A DNA stretch of 64,000 bases from Planotetraspora sp. A-T 1434 (GTDB lineage Bacteria; Actinomycetota; Actinomycetes; Streptosporangiales; Streptosporangiaceae): positions 310,001-374,000 of the forward strand of contig NZ_JAOEGB010000001.1 of NCBI RefSeq assembly GCF_025420585.1, written 5' to 3'. The notes under the pieces are model-generated. The model was not told the origin of the DNA. It saw only the letters and a list, made by a program, of their open reading frames with translations, and did not search any database. Positions 42,077 through 50,688 of this stretch are shown one piece after another. The number at the start of each line of letters is the position of its first letter. Position 1 is the first letter of the stretch. Position numbers and translations under genes: made by a program.

Positions 42077-42338
42077 GTGATCATGCACATGTTCCCGCAC
42101 GCACCGTCCTACCTGGTGTTTCGTGTGGCGTGATCATGCACATGTTCCGCACGCACCGTCCTACCTGGTGTTTTATGCGTCGTGATCATGCATCACGAGG
42201 GTGCGACCGAGGGACGGACACTGCATGATCACAAACAGTGCCGTCCCTGCTCAGGCCGCGTGCGGCGGAATCGGTGCATGATCACGATCCGGAAAACGGC
42301 ACGTCCCCGACCTTTCCGGGAAGTCCTGCATGATCACG
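42077..42338. repeat. Cluster of six GTGATCATGCAC elements
   Basis: Forward copies at 42077, 42130 and 42182; reverse copies ending at 42232, 42285 and 42338. The first two forward copies are near-identical over about 45 bases (both continue to CACCGTCCTACCTGGTG), showing a recent local duplication. As at 39453, forward copies precede reverse copies. Confidence 0.85.
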
Positions 42339-42375
42339 GCGACGGGGGCCTGACCGGTTCTCTAGCCTGTACTGC

Positions 42376-44391
42376 ATGCGGCCCCATTTCCGGCTTGTAC
42401 GGCTTGCGCCTGCCTGGTTCGCCAGGCTGGCGCCGGGGGCGCTCGGATTGGGACTGGGCGTGCTGGCGCTCGGGCCGGCGCTCGGGCCGGGGTTCACGCT
42501 CCGGTACGACATGGTGTTCGTGCCCGATCCCCCGTTGCGGCTCGATGTGGCCGGTTTCCCCAGGGCCGTGCCGAGCGACCAGGTGGTGGCGCTGCTGTCG
42601 GAGGCTCTTCCGGCGGAGGTGGTGCAGAAGCTCATCCTGCTGGGCATCTTCGTGCTGGCCGCGTCGGGAGCGGCCGCCCTGGTGCCGTCGGGAAGGACGG
42701 CCCCCCGGCTCGCCGCCGCCGCGTTCTACGCCTGGAACGCCTACCTGGCCCAGCGCCTGCTCCTCGGCCAGTGGGCGTTGCTGCTCGGCTTCGCCGGTCT
42801 GCCATGGGCCGTACGTGCGGCCTCGCGTGGCGGGGCCTGGCGGCTCGCGCCGGCGCTGCTCCCCGCCGCGGTCGGCGGCTTCCAGGCCATGCTCGTCTCC
42901 GCCCTCACCGTGCTTCCGGTGGCCGCGCTCCGCACGGTTGAAGGGCCGGTGGAGGGATGGTGGGCACCGGCCCGTCGCTCGGAGTGGACGTTTCGAGGGC
43001 GGGCCGTACTGACGAGTGCCGCCGTCATCGTGGTGCTCAGCCTGCCGTGGCTCGTGCCCGCCCTCCGCACGAACGCCGTGACCGACCCGGCGGGGGTGGC
43101 GGCGTTCGCGCCCCGGGCGGACGGGCCGTTCGGGACGCTCGGCAGCCTTCTGTCACTCGGCGGCATCTGGAACTCCCACGCGGACGTGCCAGGTCAGGAC
43201 TCATGGGCGCTCGCGTCCGTGCGTCTCGCGCTCACCGCCATCGCGCTCGCCGGTTTCGTGCTGCTCGTCCACGGCACGCGCGTACGGCGAGCGGCAGGCG
43301 GACACGCGGGCGAACCCGGAGCCGGGGGAGGGTCTGGCGGCGTGGGTGGGTCCGGGGGCCTGCGCGGGTCCGCGGGCGGGTCCAGCGGGCCTCTTGTACG
43401 GTCATCCGGCCAGGCAAATCGCTTTCCGTCGCCCGTAATTGCTCAGATGGCCGTACAAGGACGTGGATCCGGGGGCGGAAGTGAAGGGGACGGTTACGGG
43501 CTGGGGTTGGCGGTCGCGGCGGGAGTGGGGCTGCTCATCGCGTGCGCGGGGGCCTTCGTTCCCGGCGTTCCGCGGGCCATGATCGGCTGGTGGCCGGGCT
43601 TCGGGCCGTTCCGGGACGGCCAACTGTACGTGGCTCCGCTCGCCCTGGCCGAGGCCGTCGGCTTCGCCGTCGTGGTGTCCGCGCTCGGCCGTCGGGGGCC
43701 GGTCGCGACAGCCGTACCGGTGCTGGTCGCGACAGCCGTACCGGTGCTGGTCCTGCCGACCTTCGCGCTTGGCGCCTTCGGGAGGCTGGGATCCGCCGAC
43801 TATCCGGACGAGTGGCGCCGGGTGCAGGCCATCGTCAACGACGACCCCCATCCCGGTGCCCTGGTCTCATTGCCGTGGGGCGCTTACCGGGCCTTCCCGT
43901 GGAACGGCGGCAGGGTGGTCCTCGACCCGGCGACGAAGCTGTTCGCGCGGCGGGTCATCTGGGACGACACGCTCGTGGTCGGCGTTCCGGGCAGGGGACG
44001 GATCCGCGTGGCGGCCGAGGACCCGCTCACCCGCCGAATCGCGGCCCTGATCAGCGGCGGCGCCGGAGCCGGAGGGGGTGTGCCCGTAGGGGCTCCCGCG
44101 GAAGTCGATGGCGGCGGCGGGGGCAGGGGCGGGCGCGAAGGAGGTGTCCCCGCCGGGGCCGGCGCGGGCGAGGCCGGAGCCGGAGGGGGTGTCCCCGCCG
44201 GGGCTCGCACGGGCGCGGCCGAGGCCGGTGGGACCGGTACTGAGAGGGCGGGGTCGTTGACGGGGGACCTGGCTCGGGAGGGCGTGCGGTACGTCCTCGT
44301 GGAAGGTTCTAATGAGAACCAGTTCCTGTTCAGGCTACGTGGAGCCACCCCTGTATGGCGCGGTGAGAGCCTGCTGCTTCTGAGGATCTGA
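42376..44391 (+). CDS. Polytopic membrane protein of the envelope locus
   Basis: 671 residues with about ten to twelve hydrophobic segments, a GT-C-like topology. It begins MRPHFRLVRLAPAWFARLAPG. A large loop contains DMVFVPDPPLRLDVAGFPRAVPSDQ after the first membrane segment, the position of the acidic catalytic loop in GT-C enzymes. Two Gly/Ala-rich low-complexity insertions occur (about residues 313-355 and 557-620). It resembles conserved transmembrane proteins of the mycobacterial Rv0226c neighbourhood in size and position, but this is a positional argument only. It starts the locus that continues to AftD and the Dpr genes. Confidence 0.65.
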   Translation: MRPHFRLVRLAPAWFARLAPGALGLGLGVLALGPALGPGFTLRYDMVFVPDPPLRLDVAGFPRAVPSDQVVALLSEALPAEVVQKLILLGIFVLAASGAAALVPSGRTAPRLAAAAFYAWNAYLAQRLLLGQWALLLGFAGLPWAVRAASRGGAWRLAPALLPAAVGGFQAMLVSALTVLPVAALRTVEGPVEGWWAPARRSEWTFRGRAVLTSAAVIVVLSLPWLVPALRTNAVTDPAGVAAFAPRADGPFGTLGSLLSLGGIWNSHADVPGQDSWALASVRLALTAIALAGFVLLVHGTRVRRAAGGHAGEPGAGGGSGGVGGSGGLRGSAGGSSGPLVRSSGQANRFPSPVIAQMAVQGRGSGGGSEGDGYGLGLAVAAGVGLLIACAGAFVPGVPRAMIGWWPGFGPFRDGQLYVAPLALAEAVGFAVVVSALGRRGPVATAVPVLVATAVPVLVLPTFALGAFGRLGSADYPDEWRRVQAIVNDDPHPGALVSLPWGAYRAFPWNGGRVVLDPATKLFARRVIWDDTLVVGVPGRGRIRVAAEDPLTRRIAALISGGAGAGGGVPVGAPAEVDGGGGGRGGREGGVPAGAGAGEAGAGGGVPAGARTGAAEAGGTGTERAGSLTGDLAREGVRYVLVEGSNENQFLFRLRGATPVWRGESLLLLRI

Positions 44392-44529
44392 CCTGGTCCA
44401 GGGGTTGATACCTGCCTATACCGGAGGGTAACTTTTTTTATCACGGTTTGACCAACGCTATGGTGTATGAGCTGGATCACGTTCTAGTCTCGGCACACTG
44501 CGCGTTCGGAACATGAGGGGAGAAGCACT

Positions 44530-44661
44530 GTGTTGAAGGTGCTCGCTGCTCTGGCGGTCGGGGCCGTGCTTGCCGGCGTCGCCTCGGTGGCCGTCGTCAA
44601 CGTGGCTTCGCCCACCCCGGAGCCGCCTAACAAGCCGCTCTACAACTACGGCGACAGGTGA
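44530..44661 (+). CDS. DUF2613 small secreted/membrane protein
   Basis: 43 residues from GTG 44530 (GGGGAG about 10 bases upstream). One hydrophobic segment (LAALAVGAVLAGVASVAVVNV) is followed by a short Pro-rich tail ending LYNYGDR. Length, topology and the aromatic-YG-x-R ending fit DUF2613 proteins, which precede the arabinofuranosyltransferase gene aftD in mycobacteria. The context here is the same, with an AftD-like gene 1.7 kb downstream. It was too small to stand out as an open frame. Confidence 0.7.
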   Translation: MLKVLAALAVGAVLAGVASVAVVNVASPTPEPPNKPLYNYGDR

Positions 44662-44863
44662 CCCGCCGAGCCCTGATCTCCATTTCGTAAGGCGCGAGCC
44701 GTACCGGGTCCCTGATGGGCTCAGGCGGGACGGCACAACCAGCTCGTGAGTACGGGGTGTGGCGTCGCCATGCCTTCATGCGTCCATGCCCGGATTCGCC
44801 CGCGCCGGTGTCCGCCGCGGACCCGCGATCCGCCGTTGTGACGCGCCAGCCAAAGGAGTGGCC
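44662..44863. other. Short gap before the GT4 gene
   Basis: 202 bases with no recognisable gene or hairpin. AAAGGAG at 44852-44858 is the ribosome-binding site for the next gene. Confidence 0.4.
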
Positions 44864-46369
44864 GTGGTCGCACAGAGTGCGAAGGCAAACCTGTCGGGGC
44901 GCACCTCTTTCACGAAAAGCGACGGCTTCCCCCACCGCGACACCTTCACCGAGCTCGACAGTCCGACTGAGCACGACACCTTCCCCGAGCGCGACACTCT
45001 CCCTCAGCACGACACCTTCCCCCAGCACGACACCTTCCCTCAGCACGACACCTTCCCTCACCACGACACCTTCCCTCAGCACCACGCTCTCCCTCAGCGC
45101 GACGCTTTCCCCAGGCGCGATGGCTTCACCCAAGGCGAGAGCGCGCGCGACAGGCCGCGCCTCGCCGCCGGCCCGGTGGAGCCCGAGCCCGCCCTCGCAC
45201 CCGCTCTCCGCGACGTGCGCGTGGCCGTGCTGAACTTCCGGGAGCCGTCCCAGTCGGTCGCCGGAGGCGCGGAGGAGTACGCCTGGCAGGTCTCGTCCTA
45301 CCTGGTCGGACAGGGCGCGCACGTACATTTCGTGACGAGCCGGGAGGCCGGGCAGCCGCGTGCCGAGCTCCGCGACGGCATCGAGCTGCGCAGAATGGGC
45401 AACCGCTATCTCGTCTACCTGCTCGTCCCGCTGTGGCTGCTGCTGCGGCGCAGGCGGTTCGACGTGGTGATCGACTGCATGAACGGCATCCCGTTCTTCG
45501 CGCCGGTCGTGGTCTCGCGCCGCACCCGGGTCATCTCCCTGGTCCACCACGTCCATGACCGGCAGTTCTACGCGTTCTTCCCCCGCTGGCTCGCGAGGAT
45601 CGGGTGCTTCATCGAGGGGCCGGTGTCCCGGCTCGTCTACCGGCGGTGCACCACGGTCACGGTGTCGGAGTCGTCCCGGATCGAGCTGCGCGAGCGGCTG
45701 CGGTGGCGGGCTCCGATCGAAGTCGTTCCGAACGGCAGCCCGATGGTCCGGCCGGTCGCGAGGGACGCCGTGTCCGGCGACCCTGCCGTGGTCTACCTGG
45801 GCCGGCTGGTCGGGCACAAGCGCGTCGAGCGGGTGGCCGACCTGGCCGCCGACCTCGCGGAGAGCTGGCCGGGGCTGCACGTCCACATCGTCGGACGCGG
45901 CCCCGAGCTGGGTCCGCTGGCCGCCCGCGCGAGCGAGCCCGGCAGGGCCGGACGGGTGCACCTGCACGGTTTCCTCCCCGAGGGCGAGAAGAACGCCGTG
46001 CTGAGCGGCGCCCGGCTCAACGTCACCGCGTCCGAGTTCGAGGGCTGGGGGCTGACCGTCATCGAGGCGGCCGCTCTCGGCGTGCCGACCGTCGCCTACG
46101 ACGTCGCCGGGCTCCGCGACTCCGTACGGCACGGCGTCACCGGATGGCTGGTCAGGGAGGGGGAGCGGCTGGCCGACGTGGTCGACCTCGCGCTGAAGGA
46201 GCTCAGCGATCCGCGGACGCGGGCCCGGATGGGCGCCGACTGCCGCATGTGGGCACGCGAGTTCACCTGGGGTAAGACCGGCGCTAGCATTACCGGACTA
46301 ATCACTACCGAACTGTGTAAATCACCAGCGTGCAAATCAACACCGCGCGAATCAACCCGTGACTCCTGA
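44864..46369 (+). CDS. Glycosyltransferase family 4 with repeat-rich N-terminal extension
   Basis: 501 residues from GTG 44864. Residues about 115-480 form a GT-B glycosyltransferase: REPSQSVAGGAEEYAWQV (nucleotide-proximal loop), VVPNGSPMV, VVYLGRLVGHKRVERV and EFEGWGLTVIEAAALGVPTVAYDVAGLRD (the E-x7-E donor motif). It transfers a sugar from a nucleotide donor on the cytoplasmic face. Residues about 20-100 repeat HDTFPQ-like hexapeptides encoded by 18-bp tandem repeats, which is unusual. The true start could be later, around 45176-45214, but the only good ribosome-binding site supports the long form. The position matches the Rv0225-type glycosyltransferase near AftD. Confidence 0.8.
   Translation: MVAQSAKANLSGRTSFTKSDGFPHRDTFTELDSPTEHDTFPERDTLPQHDTFPQHDTFPQHDTFPHHDTFPQHHALPQRDAFPRRDGFTQGESARDRPRLAAGPVEPEPALAPALRDVRVAVLNFREPSQSVAGGAEEYAWQVSSYLVGQGAHVHFVTSREAGQPRAELRDGIELRRMGNRYLVYLLVPLWLLLRRRRFDVVIDCMNGIPFFAPVVVSRRTRVISLVHHVHDRQFYAFFPRWLARIGCFIEGPVSRLVYRRCTTVTVSESSRIELRERLRWRAPIEVVPNGSPMVRPVARDAVSGDPAVVYLGRLVGHKRVERVADLAADLAESWPGLHVHIVGRGPELGPLAARASEPGRAGRVHLHGFLPEGEKNAVLSGARLNVTASEFEGWGLTVIEAAALGVPTVAYDVAGLRDSVRHGVTGWLVREGERLADVVDLALKELSDPRTRARMGADCRMWAREFTWGKTGASITGLITTELCKSPACKSTPRESTRDS
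44983..45108 (+). repeat. 18-bp tandem repeats in the GT4 5' coding region
   Basis: About seven copies of CAGCACGACACCTTCCCC with small changes, encoding HDTFPQ, HDTLPQ, HHALPQ and similar hexapeptides. Confidence 0.8.
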
Positions 46370-46377
46370 GCGTAGCC

Positions 46378-49300
46378 GTGTCCGTTGAGACCTGGACTGG
46401 AGAGCCCGAACGCGGAGAGCCCGAACGCGGAGAGCCCGAACGCGGAGAGCCCGAACGCGGAGAGCCCGAACGCGGAGAGCCCGAACGCGGAGAGCCCGAA
46501 CGCGGAGAGCCCGAACGCTTCGGGCCACCCGTCGCCGAGCGAGACCGCTCGGGCCGGCCCGCCGACGATCCGGGGCTCCGGCACAGGCTCAGGCTGCTCG
46601 CCGGGTGCCTGCTCCTCGCCGCCGTGGCGTTCAACACCGCGCCCGGCGCCATCATCGCCGAGACGAAGCTCGACATGGCGATCAACCCGGCGGGGTTCCT
46701 CGCCCGGGCGACCCATCTGTGGGATCCGGCCTACTTCGGGCACCTGCAGAACCAGGCGTACGGCTACCTCTTCCCCATGGGGCCGTTCTACGTGCTGTTC
46801 CATGTGCTGGACATGCCGGCCTGGGACATCCAGCGCGTGTGGATGTCGCTGGTGCTCTGCGCGGCCTTCCTCGGCACCGAGCGGCTGGCCAGGGCGATGG
46901 GGATCGGGTCGCCCACCACCCGGATCCTCGCCGGGCTGGCGTACGCGCTGGCCCCTCACGCGCTCGCGCTGATCGGCGTCAACTCCTCGGAGTTCCAGCC
47001 CAGCGCCGTGCTGCCCTGGATATTGCTGCCACTGGTCCACGGCACGCGTCTCCTGGAAACAAGGGAGGGCGCGAGTCCGCGCAGGGCGGCCGCCCTGTCG
47101 GCGGTCGCGTTCCTGTTCGCCGGGGGCATCAACGCCGCCGCGGAGCTCGCCGTACTGGTCGTGCCGCTCATCTACCTGCTGAGCAGGGGGAACCGGCGGC
47201 GCAAATGGTGGCTGCTGGGCTGGTGGCTGCTCTTCATCGGCATCGTGTCGCTGTGGTGGCTGGTCCCGCTGGTGCTGCTCGGGCGGTACATCTTCTCGTT
47301 CCTGCCGTTCATCGAGACGGCGAGCGCGACGACCAGCGTGACTTCCCTGCTGAACGCCCTGCGTGGCACGTCGAGCTGGATCTCCTTCCTCCCCGTCGAC
47401 GGCCAGCCGTGGCTGCCCGCGGCCTTCCATCAGGCCACCGTGCCCTGGCTGGTCGTCGCGACGACGCTGGTGGCGGCGCTGGGGCTGACGGGGGTGATCC
47501 GCCGATCGACCCCCGAGCGGACCTTCCTCGTCCTCTGCGTCGTCGCCGGGCTCGTCGTGATCACGGCGGGGCACGCGGGCGACCTCGCGCATCCGTGGAC
47601 CGGCCAGGTCAAGGCGCTGCTCGACGGGCCGCTCGCGCCGTTCCGCAACCTGCACAAGTTCGACGCGCTGATCAGGCTCCCGCTCGCGCTCGGCCTCGCC
47701 GCGCTGCCCGTCGCCGGTCCGGTGCGGTTCAGGGCGCCTGTCATGGCGGTCTCCGCCGGGCTGCTCACGCTCACGCTCGTCCCCGTGGCGACCGCCGGGG
47801 TGACGACGCGGGGGGCGTTCGCCGACATCCCGTCCTACTGGCGTGACGCGGCGGCGTGGCTCAACCGGAGCACCGGTGAGGGAATGGTGCTCGCGGTGCC
47901 CGGCTCGGCGCGTGGCGAGTACCTCTGGGGCAGGCCCCTCGACGAGCCCATGCAGTCGCTGCTGACCGTCCGCTGGGCCACCCACGCCAACGTGCCCTGG
48001 GGCTCGCCCGGCCTGGCCCGGCTGGTGGAGGCCGTGGACGAGCGGTTCTCCACCGGGCGCGGCTCGCCGGGGCTCGCCTCCGCGCTGCGCCGCATCGGCG
48101 TGCGGTTCCTCCTCGTGCGCAACGACCTCGTCCGCGACACCCTCGGCACGGCCTGGCCCGCCCGCGTCCACCAGACCCTCCAGGACTCGGGGCTGAAGAA
48201 GGCCGCCGAGTTCGGGCCGCTGGTCGGCATGACCCAGAGCAGCACGGCGTCGGGCTGGTTCGACCAGCCGTACCCGGCGCTGGAGGTCTACGAGGTTCCG
48301 GGCGCGGCGCCGCAGGCCGGCATGGTGCCCCGCGAGGGGACCCTGCACGTCGAGGGAGCCCCCGAGGTCGTTCTCGACCTCGCCGAACAGGGGCTTCTCA
48401 CGGACGACCGGCCGGTCCTGGTCGGCGACGAGCCCGGGGCCGCCTCGATCCCGGACAGGAACACGGTGGCGACCGACACGCTCCGCAAGAGGGACATCGT
48501 CTTCGGCGACGTGAGGCGGATCGCGTCGGCCACGCTGCCCGAGGACCAGCGGACCGTCACCACCGACCTGCTCGACCCCGCGTGGTCGGCGGCCACCTCC
48601 ACTGCCCGCTATCTGGACATCAAGGACGTCACCGCCTCCTCGTCGGAGTCGGGCGTCACCGCTGCCTCCGGCCAGCGCGACCCCGGGCGGCAGCCGTACG
48701 CCGCGCTGGACGGCGACGCCCGCACCGGGTGGCGGTCGGACGGCTGGCGGGGCGCGGTCGGGGAGTGGCTGGAGGTGCGGTTCACCGGGCGGCTCGACCT
48801 GAGCGAGGTCGGCGTGGCCTTCGACCAGGCGCCGATCGGGCCGCCCGTGGCCGAGGTCGCCCTGGAGACCGAGCAGGGCGTCCGGCGGGTGCCCGTGGAG
48901 CGGACCGACCGCGAGCAGCCGCTCCGGCCGGTCCGGGGCAAGACCTCGTGGCTTCGCGTACGGATCACCAGGCTCGCCTACGAGCCGAAGGCCAAGCTCG
49001 GCAGCCGCGTGGGCATCACCGAGCTGCGGATCCCGGGAGTGCGGGCCGTACGGACGATCTCGGTGCCGGAGCCGGAACGGGGCGACCCCGGGACGCTGCT
49101 GCTGACCAGGCAGGGCCAGGCGCCGTCCTGCATGCGCGGGTCGGCCACGTGGACGTGCGACCCGCGGCTGCAGGTCCTCGGCGAGGACGGCTACGGCCTG
49201 GACCGGCTGTTCCCCGTGGCGCGGAGCGAGGTCCGCACGGTGAGCGGGCAGGCCGTCCTGACCGATCCGCGGGCGGCCGATCTGATCACTACGCTGCCGT

Positions 49301-50688
49301 CGCTCTACCCGCACGTCGGGGCGTCGTCCACGGCGACGGACTACCCGGCCACGCTGGGACGCCAGGCGATGGACGGCGACATCAGGACGGTGTGGTACGC
49401 CCAGCCGTTCGACCGGCATCCCACGCTGTACATCGACCTCGGCACGGTCCATCGGTTCTCGCAGATCAGGGCCTTCTTCCCGGACTCGTTCCTCGGGCAG
49501 CCGCCGGTCAGGCTGACCGTCCGCACGGAGACGAGGGCCGTGCAGGGCTGGGTGGGCCGGGACGGGCGGTTCGTCTTCCCCTCGCTGCGGACCAGGAAGT
49601 TCTCCGTCGAGTTCACGGCGCCCGCCTCCCGGGCGATCGAGGTGACCGAGCTGACGATCCCCGGCGTCAAGCCGCTCGGCGGGCTCGGCGGCATCCCGCT
49701 CCGGCTGCCGTGCGGCTACGGGCCGACCCTGCAGGTGGACGGCAACGCGGTGCCGACCCGCATCGTGGGCGGCACGCTCGACGACGTGCTGAACGGCCGG
49801 CCGCTGACCTACTCGGGATGCGTCCCCGTCCACCTGTCCGAGGGGCGGAGCAGGCTCGGCGTCGCGTCGAGCGACGCCTTCCGCGTGGAGTCGGCGATCC
49901 TCACCAAGGACACCGGCGCCCGGAACGGCACGGGCATCACGAGCGACGGCACGCGTGAGTCGCCTGTCACGATGGCGCGGCCCCAGGTCGTCTCGTGGGG
50001 CCCGGAGGAGCGCCGCCTGCGCGTCAGCGCCGCCACGCCGTCCTATCTCGTGGTCAACGAGAACTACAACGCCGGATGGCGGGCGTCTCTCGGCGGCGCG
50101 AGACTCCGCCCGGTGCGGCTCGACGGCTGGCGGCAGGCGTGGGAGCTGCCCGCGGGCGGCGGCGAGGTGATCCTGCGCTACGAGCCGGACCCGATGTATC
50201 GGGCGGCGCTCATCGGCGGATGTCTGCTGGCGCTGATCGTGCTCGCCCTCGCGCTGCTCCCTGGCCGGTCGAGGCTCGCCGCCGTGACGGCCGGGAGGCC
50301 GCGCACGGCGTGGGTGTGGCCCGCGGCGCCGCTGGCCGGCCTGTGGGCCGGGGGAGTCGCGGGGGCGGCGATCGTGACCGTGACCCTCGCGCTGCACCTG
50401 TGGCTGCGGCGGCTGGCCGACGCCCAGCACGCCGGGCCGAGCAGGCTGCGCGGGCTCGCCCGGCGGGCCGCCTCGGCCTGGGTCGCCTTCGGCGTCCTCG
50501 GGACGGCCGGGCTCGCGCAGGCCGCCGGGCAGAGCCTGGTCGCGCAGGTCCTCTGCCTCGTGGTCCTCGCGCGGCTGCTCGGCGCGGTGCGGGACCAGGA
50601 GCCCGTCGTACGGCCGCCGCTGTTCGCCGAGGAGCCGGAACCTCTCGGACACGCTGAACGGCCCGCGTTCGAGGAGGTCGGAGCGTGA
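46378..50688 (+). CDS. AftD-like alpha-(1->3)-arabinofuranosyltransferase
   Basis: 1436 residues, matching the roughly 1400 of mycobacterial AftD. After a repetitive N-terminus (residues 7-47, EPERG repeats) come about ten membrane segments (to residue about 480). AETKLDMAINPAGFLARATHLWDP lies in the first outer loop, where GT-C enzymes keep catalytic acidic residues. The remaining 900 residues are extracytoplasmic, with carbohydrate-binding/discoidin-like repeats (YAALDGDARTGWRSDGW and RQAMDGDIRTVWYAQPF are both F5/8-type), then two or three terminal membrane helices. AftD adds branching arabinofuranose from polyprenyl-phosphoryl arabinose. The Dpr genes for that donor lie 5-9 kb downstream. 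The gap to the GT4 gene is eight bases. Confidence 0.85.
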   Translation: MSVETWTGEPERGEPERGEPERGEPERGEPERGEPERGEPERGEPERFGPPVAERDRSGRPADDPGLRHRLRLLAGCLLLAAVAFNTAPGAIIAETKLDMAINPAGFLARATHLWDPAYFGHLQNQAYGYLFPMGPFYVLFHVLDMPAWDIQRVWMSLVLCAAFLGTERLARAMGIGSPTTRILAGLAYALAPHALALIGVNSSEFQPSAVLPWILLPLVHGTRLLETREGASPRRAAALSAVAFLFAGGINAAAELAVLVVPLIYLLSRGNRRRKWWLLGWWLLFIGIVSLWWLVPLVLLGRYIFSFLPFIETASATTSVTSLLNALRGTSSWISFLPVDGQPWLPAAFHQATVPWLVVATTLVAALGLTGVIRRSTPERTFLVLCVVAGLVVITAGHAGDLAHPWTGQVKALLDGPLAPFRNLHKFDALIRLPLALGLAALPVAGPVRFRAPVMAVSAGLLTLTLVPVATAGVTTRGAFADIPSYWRDAAAWLNRSTGEGMVLAVPGSARGEYLWGRPLDEPMQSLLTVRWATHANVPWGSPGLARLVEAVDERFSTGRGSPGLASALRRIGVRFLLVRNDLVRDTLGTAWPARVHQTLQDSGLKKAAEFGPLVGMTQSSTASGWFDQPYPALEVYEVPGAAPQAGMVPREGTLHVEGAPEVVLDLAEQGLLTDDRPVLVGDEPGAASIPDRNTVATDTLRKRDIVFGDVRRIASATLPEDQRTVTTDLLDPAWSAATSTARYLDIKDVTASSSESGVTAASGQRDPGRQPYAALDGDARTGWRSDGWRGAVGEWLEVRFTGRLDLSEVGVAFDQAPIGPPVAEVALETEQGVRRVPVERTDREQPLRPVRGKTSWLRVRITRLAYEPKAKLGSRVGITELRIPGVRAVRTISVPEPERGDPGTLLLTRQGQAPSCMRGSATWTCDPRLQVLGEDGYGLDRLFPVARSEVRTVSGQAVLTDPRAADLITTLPSLYPHVGASSTATDYPATLGRQAMDGDIRTVWYAQPFDRHPTLYIDLGTVHRFSQIRAFFPDSFLGQPPVRLTVRTETRAVQGWVGRDGRFVFPSLRTRKFSVEFTAPASRAIEVTELTIPGVKPLGGLGGIPLRLPCGYGPTLQVDGNAVPTRIVGGTLDDVLNGRPLTYSGCVPVHLSEGRSRLGVASSDAFRVESAILTKDTGARNGTGITSDGTRESPVTMARPQVVSWGPEERRLRVSAATPSYLVVNENYNAGWRASLGGARLRPVRLDGWRQAWELPAGGGEVILRYEPDPMYRAALIGGCLLALIVLALALLPGRSRLAAVTAGRPRTAWVWPAAPLAGLWAGGVAGAAIVTVTLALHLWLRRLADAQHAGPSRLRGLARRAASAWVAFGVLGTAGLAQAAGQSLVAQVLCLVVLARLLGAVRDQEPVVRPPLFAEEPEPLGHAERPAFEEVGA
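46399..46518 (+). repeat. Eight perfect 15-bp repeats at the start of the AftD-like gene
   Basis: GGAGAGCCCGAACGC repeated eight times without a mismatch, encoding GEPER repeats right after the start codon. Perfect identity implies recent expansion and likely copy-number variation. Confidence 0.95.

Noticed and set aside
46096-50652. A 1518-codon open frame antisense to the AftD-like gene
   Set aside because: Same artefact; low-complexity Arg/Gly/Pro translation with no domains.
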